This document shows positions 59,166 to 64,000 of a stretch of 64,000 nucleotides of DNA, in pieces. The stretch lies in NCBI RefSeq assembly GCF_001445655.1, contig NZ_LNBE01000003.1:1532530-1596529 (forward strand). The letters run 5' to 3'. The notes under the pieces are model-generated. The model saw only the letters and a program-made list of their open reading frames with translations, did no database searches and had not been told where the DNA came from. This DNA is from Streptomyces roseifaciens (GTDB lineage: Bacteria; Actinomycetota; Actinomycetes; Streptomycetales; Streptomycetaceae). Every line of letters starts with the position of its first letter. Position 1 is the stretch's first letter. A program made the translations under genes and the position numbers.

Positions 59166-61604
59166 TCAGGAGGCGGGAAGCGCCGGTCGGCCGACGCGCG
59201 AGCCGGCCACCTGTCCGGGACCGCCGCCGTCCGCCGCGCGGCAGGGCGCCAGCCCGGCGAGGGAGCGCCGGACGTCCTGCTCGCGCGGATCCGCCAGCGC
59301 TTCGTAGACCGCCCACGCCCGCAGCCAGGCCCGCCGCGCCTGCTGCGCCCGGCCCTGCAGGCTCAGGCAGATGCCGAGCTGGTGCAGGGCCTGCGCGGTG
59401 CCGGCGAGCATTCCGGTGCGGCCGTGGAGCTCCAGCGCCGCGCGGTAGCAGTCCTCCGCGCTCGTGTGCTCGCCCAGGTCCCGGTAGGCGGTCCCGGTGA
59501 GCGTCCAGGACGACGCCTGCAGCCACAGCGAGCCGTGCGTGCGGTGCAGCTCGCGCGCCCGGGACAGCGGTGCGAGCGCCGCCCGCGGCCGGCCCTGGGC
59601 CAGCAGGGCCTCGCCCAGTGCGAAGAGCGCCATCGCCGTGCCCCAGGCGCTGCCGGCCGCCGTGAACAGCTCCAGGGCCCGCTCGACATGCCCGTTCGCC
59701 TCGGCGACGCGGCCCTGCCGCATGCAGGACAGGGCGTAGCCGAGGAGCACGCCCCCTTCGCCGGTGTGATCCCCCGCCGCGGCGAACCGCTCGATCGCCC
59801 GGCGGTAGTGCCCGTCCGCCGTCGCGTGCCGGCGAAGGCCCGCGCAAGCGCTGGCCAGGACCAGCTCCGCACATGCCTCGGCCAGTGCCGCCCCCGGGGC
59901 GGCGGCGCCGCGGGCGATGCGCCCGGCCTCCAGCTGGTCGTGATGGTGGTGGCGCAGGAACGAGAAGCTCCAGAGCGCGTGGGGCAGCTGCCAGGCCACC
60001 GTGCTGCCCGCCGCGCGGGCGGCCCGCGCGCAGGCCAGCAGGTTCACGCGCTCGTGCTCGTACCATTCCAGCGCCTCGGTGACGGACGCGAAGCGCCGCG
60101 GGCGGCACCCCTCGGGAAGCGGATCGAGCGGCACGCGGTGGCGCCCGAGCCCGAGCAACTGGTCGGCAGCGGCCTCGGCGGTGTGCAGGTACCAGCCGAG
60201 CACCCGCCCGGTGGAGGCCGCCAGCGCCTCCGGGGACTCCTCGGCCTCGGCGCGTTCCCCCGCGTACTCCCGCAGCAGGTCGTGCATCCGGTACCGGCCC
60301 GGCGCGACCTCCGCCACCAGATGGGCGGCGTGCAATTCGCCGAGCAGGCGTAAGGCGACGGCGGGCGGCTCGCCCAGGAGGGCCGCCACGGCATCCACCC
60401 CCGCCACGACGCCCGGGTGACGTGCCAGCAGCCGGAACGCCCGCGCCTGTTTCTCCGGCAGCGTCCGGTACGAGCAGGCGAACACCGGCCGCACCGCCGT
60501 CTCGGCCTCTCCCGGCACCGCCAGGGCGTCCAGCCGCGAACTCGCCCCGCCCAGCTCCTCGGCCAGCGCGGCGGCGAAGACCGGGCCCCGTTCGGCCACC
60601 CGCTCGGCGGCTATGCGCAGCGCCAGCGGAAGGTACGCGCAGCGGTGCGCGATGGCGGCCAGCACGACGTCGCCGGCGGGGGAGCCGGCCGGAACGGCCT
60701 CATGAGGCACCGGTTCCGGAAGCGCTGCCGCCGGGGACACCGCGCGCCGGTCGAGCGCTCGCCGCAGCAGCAGCACGGCCTCGTCGGCGGACATCGGCTC
60801 CAGGCTCAGGCGCATCGCGTCGTGCCGGACGCTCAGGCCCGTCAGCCGCCGTCTGCTGGTGACCAGGACGAGGCTGTGGCCGGTGCCGGGCAGCAGCGGC
60901 GCGACCTGCGAGGCCGAGTCCGCGTCGTCGAGGACCATGACCACCCGGCGCTCCGCCAGGACGCTGCGCAGCAGTGCCGCACGCTCGGCCGGCTCGACGG
61001 CGATGTCCTCCGGCGCCGCTCCGAGAGCGCGCAGCAGCCCCGCGGCCACGTCGCCCGGCACCGCGGGGCTGCCGTCCGGGCCGTGGGCCCGCAGGTCGGT
61101 GAAGAGCGCCCCGTCTGGGTACGACGGGCCCAGGCGCCGGGCCAGCGAGACGGCGAACGTGGTCTTGCCCGCGCCGCCCATCCCGTCCACCACGAGCACC
61201 GACGGTCCGGGGTGCCGCGCGAGGAGCGCCTCCGCACGGGCCAGTTCGCCGTCCCGGCCCCACATCTCCCCGGCGGCGGGCAACTGCGCGGGGAGGGGAC
61301 GCCTGCGGCCCTCCGCCGCCCGGGCCTCCTCGGTACGGGCCCCCGCCGTCCGGGCCTCCGCCGTCCGTGCCTCCGGCTCGCGGCAGCCCAGCGCGGGCGG
61401 GCCCGCCGCCGTGACCAGCCGCGTCAACTCGCCGTCCGCGTCCATCACGCGGTCGCACAGCCGGGCGAGTTCGGGGGAGACCGCACGGGTGCCGTTCTCG
61501 ACCCGGCTCAGATAGCTCTTGCTGTAGTTGACGAGCTGCGACAGCTGCGACAGCGACCACCCGCGCTCCATGCGCAGGGCCCGGATCCGCTCCCCGATCA
61601 GCAC
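59166..61604 (-). CDS. XRE-type regulator with NB-ARC ATPase and TPR domains
   Basis: 812 residues from GTG 61604. N-terminal helix-turn-helix (RIRALRMERGWSLSQLSQLVNYSKSYLS) is followed by a linker with EARTAEARTAGART repeats. The NB-ARC/STAND ATPase has Walker A DGMGGAGKTTFA, Walker B VVMVLDDAD, LVTSRRRL, and winged-helix-type YRMHDLLREYAGERA. From about 560 to 780 run TPR-like helices (HYRRAIERFAAAGDHTGEG, ALGEALLAQGRPRAALAPLSRA). STAND proteins of this kind integrate signals and switch nearby natural-product genes. It is divergent from the Rieske/ATP-grasp unit and probably controls it. Confidence 0.9.
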   Translation of the reverse strand: MLIGERIRALRMERGWSLSQLSQLVNYSKSYLSRVENGTRAVSPELARLCDRVMDADGELTRLVTAAGPPALGCREPEARTAEARTAGARTEEARAAEGRRRPLPAQLPAAGEMWGRDGELARAEALLARHPGPSVLVVDGMGGAGKTTFAVSLARRLGPSYPDGALFTDLRAHGPDGSPAVPGDVAAGLLRALGAAPEDIAVEPAERAALLRSVLAERRVVMVLDDADSASQVAPLLPGTGHSLVLVTSRRRLTGLSVRHDAMRLSLEPMSADEAVLLLRRALDRRAVSPAAALPEPVPHEAVPAGSPAGDVVLAAIAHRCAYLPLALRIAAERVAERGPVFAAALAEELGGASSRLDALAVPGEAETAVRPVFACSYRTLPEKQARAFRLLARHPGVVAGVDAVAALLGEPPAVALRLLGELHAAHLVAEVAPGRYRMHDLLREYAGERAEAEESPEALAASTGRVLGWYLHTAEAAADQLLGLGRHRVPLDPLPEGCRPRRFASVTEALEWYEHERVNLLACARAARAAGSTVAWQLPHALWSFSFLRHHHHDQLEAGRIARGAAAPGAALAEACAELVLASACAGLRRHATADGHYRRAIERFAAAGDHTGEGGVLLGYALSCMRQGRVAEANGHVERALELFTAAGSAWGTAMALFALGEALLAQGRPRAALAPLSRARELHRTHGSLWLQASSWTLTGTAYRDLGEHTSAEDCYRAALELHGRTGMLAGTAQALHQLGICLSLQGRAQQARRAWLRAWAVYEALADPREQDVRRSLAGLAPCRAADGGGPGQVAGSRVGRPALPAS

Positions 61605-61740
61605 CTGTTTCCCCCCGGCACTCCTGTCGGCCGCCCTGCCGTGCGCGCCGCCCCGTTTCTCACCCTACGTCAGCTCAGCCGACGGTGTCCGTGCAGGTGA
61701 GAGGCGTGTTGCGGCCCGGAGTGCCCCATCCGGCGCGGCC

Positions 61741-61779
61741 GTTGTCAGCCGTTGCCCAATCGCTCGGACAACAGGCAAC
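61741..61779. promoter_or_regulatory. Interleaved inverted repeats in the regulator/Rieske intergenic region
   Basis: Half-sites GTTGTC (61741), GTTGCC (61751), GACAAC (61767) and GGCAAC (61774) are arranged so that first pairs with third and second with fourth. All are variants of one GTTGYC box, suggesting two overlapping dimer sites in the 347-bp divergent spacer 61605-61951. Confidence 0.5.
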
Positions 61780-61848
61780 GCCTTGAACACCGGTGGCATC
61801 GCGCCACAGGCTGGCCGCAGGAAAGGACGGAACCCGCTTCCACGGTTC

Positions 61849-61918
61849 CTTCCGAACCCCCCTTTCCGAACCCCCCTTTCCACCCCCCGAATTCCCCCCT
61901 TTCCACGCTCCTTTCCCC
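61849..61918 (+). repeat. Homopyrimidine tract upstream of the Rieske gene
   Basis: Seventy nt almost entirely C and T, with a 14-nt unit CCTTTCCGAACCCC repeated twice and several CCCCCTTT variants after it. It ends 33 nt before the Rieske GTG. The complementary strand is purine-rich with G-runs, a potential triplex or quadruplex site. Confidence 0.65.
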
Positions 61919-61951
61919 ATTCGTTTTCACGGCGCGAAAGACAGGATCACA

Positions 61952-63256
61952 GTGCTGTCAGCGGAGAAGAACCGGACCTTGACGGAAGTGGGTCCCGGCA
62001 CGCCCATGGGTGAACTACTGCGCCGGTATTGGCACCCGGTCGCTCCGGCCATGGAGCTGCGCGAACGGCGGGTCAAGCCGGTCAGGCTGCTGGGCGAGGA
62101 CCTCCTGTTGTTCCGCAAGCAGGACGGCGGCCACGGCCTGATCTCCCGCCACTGTCCCCACCGGCGTGCCGATCTCGCCCTCGGCTGGGTCGACGGCGAC
62201 GACATGCGGTGCGCCTACCACGGGTGGGCGTTCGACGCGAGCGGCCGCTGTGTCAGCCAGCCGTTCGAGGAGGCGGGCCCGGCCGGAGGGTTCCGCGACA
62301 AGGTCCGCGTGGCCTCGTACCCCACCGCGACGCTCGGCGGTCTCGTCTGGGCCTACCTGGGCCCGGACCCCGCGCCGCTGCTGCCGGACTTCGAACCCTT
62401 CAGCTGGAGCCACGGCTTCGTCGAAGTCATCATGACGGAACTCCCCTGCAACTGGTTCCAGTGCCACGAGAACGGCGTCGACCCGGTCCATTTCGAATGG
62501 CTGCATTCGAACGGAAACGTGGTGCGCGGCAACCCCGACGCCCGCGACTACGTCGCGACCCACCTGGACATCGAATTCCTGGAGTTCGAGTACGGATTCG
62601 TCAACGGCCGGGTCGTCGACACGGTCGATGCCCCGAAGGGCGAGTACGCGCGCACCAGCAACGTGGCCGACGGAGGAATCCTCTGCCTGTGGCCGTACAC
62701 CCTGGTCTCCGGCAGCACGATCGAGTTCCGCGTGCCGATGGACGACCGGCGCACCCTCAACATCACCTGGCAGTACTCCGTGCTCCCGGAGGACGTGTCC
62801 ACCGGCGAGCAGGACTCCGACACCGTCCCGTACTGGTACGGCCCGTACACCGACCCCGAGACCGGCGACGTCATCATGTCGCACACCCTGAACCAGGACT
62901 TCGCGACCTGGGCGGGCCAGGGAGCCGTCACGGACCGGACCAGTGAGCAGCTGGGGCGCAGCGACGCGGGCATCACCATGCTGCGCCGCCGGTACTTCGA
63001 GGCGATCCAGCAGGTCGCCAGGGGCGAGGACCCGCCGGGAACGGTGCGCGATCCCGGGGCCAACGTGAGGATCCAGCTGCCGATCCACAGCAAGTCCTAC
63101 TACACCGAAGGAATGCCTCGCGCCGTCTTCGAGGAGAAGCTCGCCGCCCGCAAGCGCAGCGGGCTGTTCGGGATCGGCGGATTCCACGCCGTCCAGGCCG
63201 GCCGCCCGGAGCACCTCCAGGCGAGGTACGAAGAGATCGCAGGTATCGCGGAGTGA
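61952..63256 (+). CDS. Rieske non-heme iron oxygenase, alpha subunit-like
   Basis: 434 residues from GTG 61952 with AGGAT upstream; an upstream in-frame extension through the C/T tract is not protein-like. The Rieske [2Fe-2S] motif is CPHRRADLALGWVDGDDMRC with AYHGW (C-x-H and C-x2-H). The mononuclear iron site is in ENGVDPVHFEWLH, with two His and a nearby acidic residue. Such single-component-type oxygenases hydroxylate or demethylate aromatics or tailor natural products, using a separate reductase. It overlaps the ATP-grasp gene by 4 nt (GTGA), so the two act in one pathway. Confidence 0.9.
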   Translation: MLSAEKNRTLTEVGPGTPMGELLRRYWHPVAPAMELRERRVKPVRLLGEDLLLFRKQDGGHGLISRHCPHRRADLALGWVDGDDMRCAYHGWAFDASGRCVSQPFEEAGPAGGFRDKVRVASYPTATLGGLVWAYLGPDPAPLLPDFEPFSWSHGFVEVIMTELPCNWFQCHENGVDPVHFEWLHSNGNVVRGNPDARDYVATHLDIEFLEFEYGFVNGRVVDTVDAPKGEYARTSNVADGGILCLWPYTLVSGSTIEFRVPMDDRRTLNITWQYSVLPEDVSTGEQDSDTVPYWYGPYTDPETGDVIMSHTLNQDFATWAGQGAVTDRTSEQLGRSDAGITMLRRRYFEAIQQVARGEDPPGTVRDPGANVRIQLPIHSKSYYTEGMPRAVFEEKLAARKRSGLFGIGGFHAVQAGRPEHLQARYEEIAGIAE

Positions 63257-64000
63257 TACGGAATTCTGTCGTCAAAAGCGTCCTGATCGTCGGGGGCATG
63301 CGTACGGAGGTGCTGGAGGCGGCCCGGAACGCGGGCCTGCACATCACCTACCTGGGCCCCGAGTCCTCGGTGACCGGGCGCCACCACGACCTCGCCGATT
63401 CCCTGACCGCGCTGCCCGGGCTCACGCCGGAGCAGGCCGTCCGTACCGCGATCGCGCTGCACCGGGAGGCGCCGTTCGACCTGGCCCTGACGGCGGGGGA
63501 CACGTACCTCCAGGCCGTCGCGCAGATCAACCACGAACTCGGGCTCGGCGCGAACCCCCTCCGGACGACCTCGGCCGTCAACGACAAGGCGCTCATGCGG
63601 GACGTCCTGCGGGGCACGGCAGTGCGCCAGGTGGCCGCCGCGAAGGTGCGGAACCGGGACGACCTGCGGGAATTCGCCGCAGCCCACGGATTCCCGGTGA
63701 TCCTCAAGCCGGCCCGGGGGACCGGGAGCACGGGCATCCACGTCGTCACCGGCCTGCCGGAGCTCGAAAGCGCGGCGGAGGAGCTGGACTCCAGCGGTGC
63801 CGGCGACGGGGAAGGCGCGGCGCCGTGGGTGGTCGAAGAGTTCCTCGTGGGACGGGAATTCAGCGTCGAGACCCACAGCACCGCCGGCGAGCACCACCTC
63901 CTGGCCGTCACCGAGAAGTTCACGAACGACAACCGCGTCGAGATCGGCCACGTGGTGCCCGCGCGCATCACGCCCTCGGAGCGTGCCGCGCTCGCCGACG
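63253..64000 (+). CDS. ATP-grasp ligase (N-terminal part)
   Basis: At least 249 codons, open at the right edge. The GTG at 63253 overlaps the Rieske stop. The start has a preATP-grasp Rossmann-like region (KSVLIVGGMRTEVLEAARNAG, FDLALTAGDTYLQAVAQINHELGL), then NDKALMRDVL, the ATP-binding FPVILKPARGTGSTGIHVV and VVEEFLVGREFSVETHS. This is the pattern of carboxylate-amine ligases such as those that join amino acids or amines to carboxylates in natural-product pathways. The catalytic C-terminal metal-binding residues lie outside the window. Confidence 0.88.
   Translation, partial: MIRNSVVKSVLIVGGMRTEVLEAARNAGLHITYLGPESSVTGRHHDLADSLTALPGLTPEQAVRTAIALHREAPFDLALTAGDTYLQAVAQINHELGLGANPLRTTSAVNDKALMRDVLRGTAVRQVAAAKVRNRDDLREFAAAHGFPVILKPARGTGSTGIHVVTGLPELESAAEELDSSGAGDGEGAAPWVVEEFLVGREFSVETHSTAGEHHLLAVTEKFTNDNRVEIGHVVPARITPSERAALAD

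Overview
The window is a stretch of a high-GC actinomycete chromosome, almost certainly Streptomyces or a close relative. The evidence is very GC-rich coding sequence with many GTG and a few TTG starts, 4-nt overlapping gene junctions, a rodlin gene (an aerial-hyphae and spore surface protein of streptomycetes), several secreted proteases, a RamB-type regulator beside the glyoxylate-shunt genes, and abundant natural-product genes. All functional calls below come from reading motifs in the sequence. No database search was possible.

Layout. 0-5.5 kb: edge of a serine hydrolase gene, an ABC exporter, a secreted trypsin-like protease, tRNA-Lys(CTT), a small membrane protein, an RlpA-like secreted protein and a TerD-family protein. 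5.6-15.5 kb: a two-gene unit of an MMPL transporter and one very large highly reducing type I PKS (KS-AT-DH-MT-ER-KR-ACP, no release domain), divergent from a single rodlin gene. 16-18.4 kb: three roadblock/LC7 proteins and a winged-helix-like protein, resembling a conservon without its kinase and GTPase. 18.5-20.2 kb: a secreted M4 metalloprotease. 20.5-28.9 kb: a RiPP operon transcribed leftward in the order radical SAM enzyme, class III lanthipeptide synthetase 1, two 31-residue precursor peptides, synthetase 2, MFS exporter, IscX-like Fe-S protein. 29.1-31.9 kb: a divergent NarL-type two-component system, then a second M4 protease without a propeptide. 33-42 kb: NERD/UvrD-like helicase, orphan DhaK, an AbiEii-type nucleotidyltransferase with a partner protein, several small hypothetical genes including two DUF5994-type proteins, a STAS protein and an epimerase. 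42-47.5 kb: a tightly overlapped valine-catabolism operon. 47.9-53.6 kb: RamB-like regulator, isocitrate lyase, malate synthase and a hydroxyacyl-CoA dehydrogenase. 53.7-64 kb: a DUF1963 protein, an NTF2-like protein with a 42-bp perfect palindrome upstream, a secreted GH65 enzyme with a C-terminal discoidin-like domain, a HAD phosphatase, a decayed alcohol dehydrogenase, an XRE/NB-ARC/TPR regulator, and the start of a Rieske oxygenase/ATP-grasp unit that runs off the window.

How the parts may work together. The RiPP operon is the most unusual system. Its two synthetases are not equivalent: synthetase 1 has lost the kinase catalytic Asp and key lyase residues. The precursors carry one Cys placed before, not after, most of the modifiable serines. 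A radical SAM enzyme opens the operon and a protein matching IscX end to end closes it. The divergent two-component system shares a near-perfect palindrome with the operon's promoter region and may control it. A second strong observation is a bipartite upstream element, an 18-mer then exactly 14 nt then TGGCAC, in front of all three secreted protease genes, which suggests a shared regulon. The valine operon and the glyoxylate-shunt genes form a carbon-catabolism block with several candidate operator repeats.
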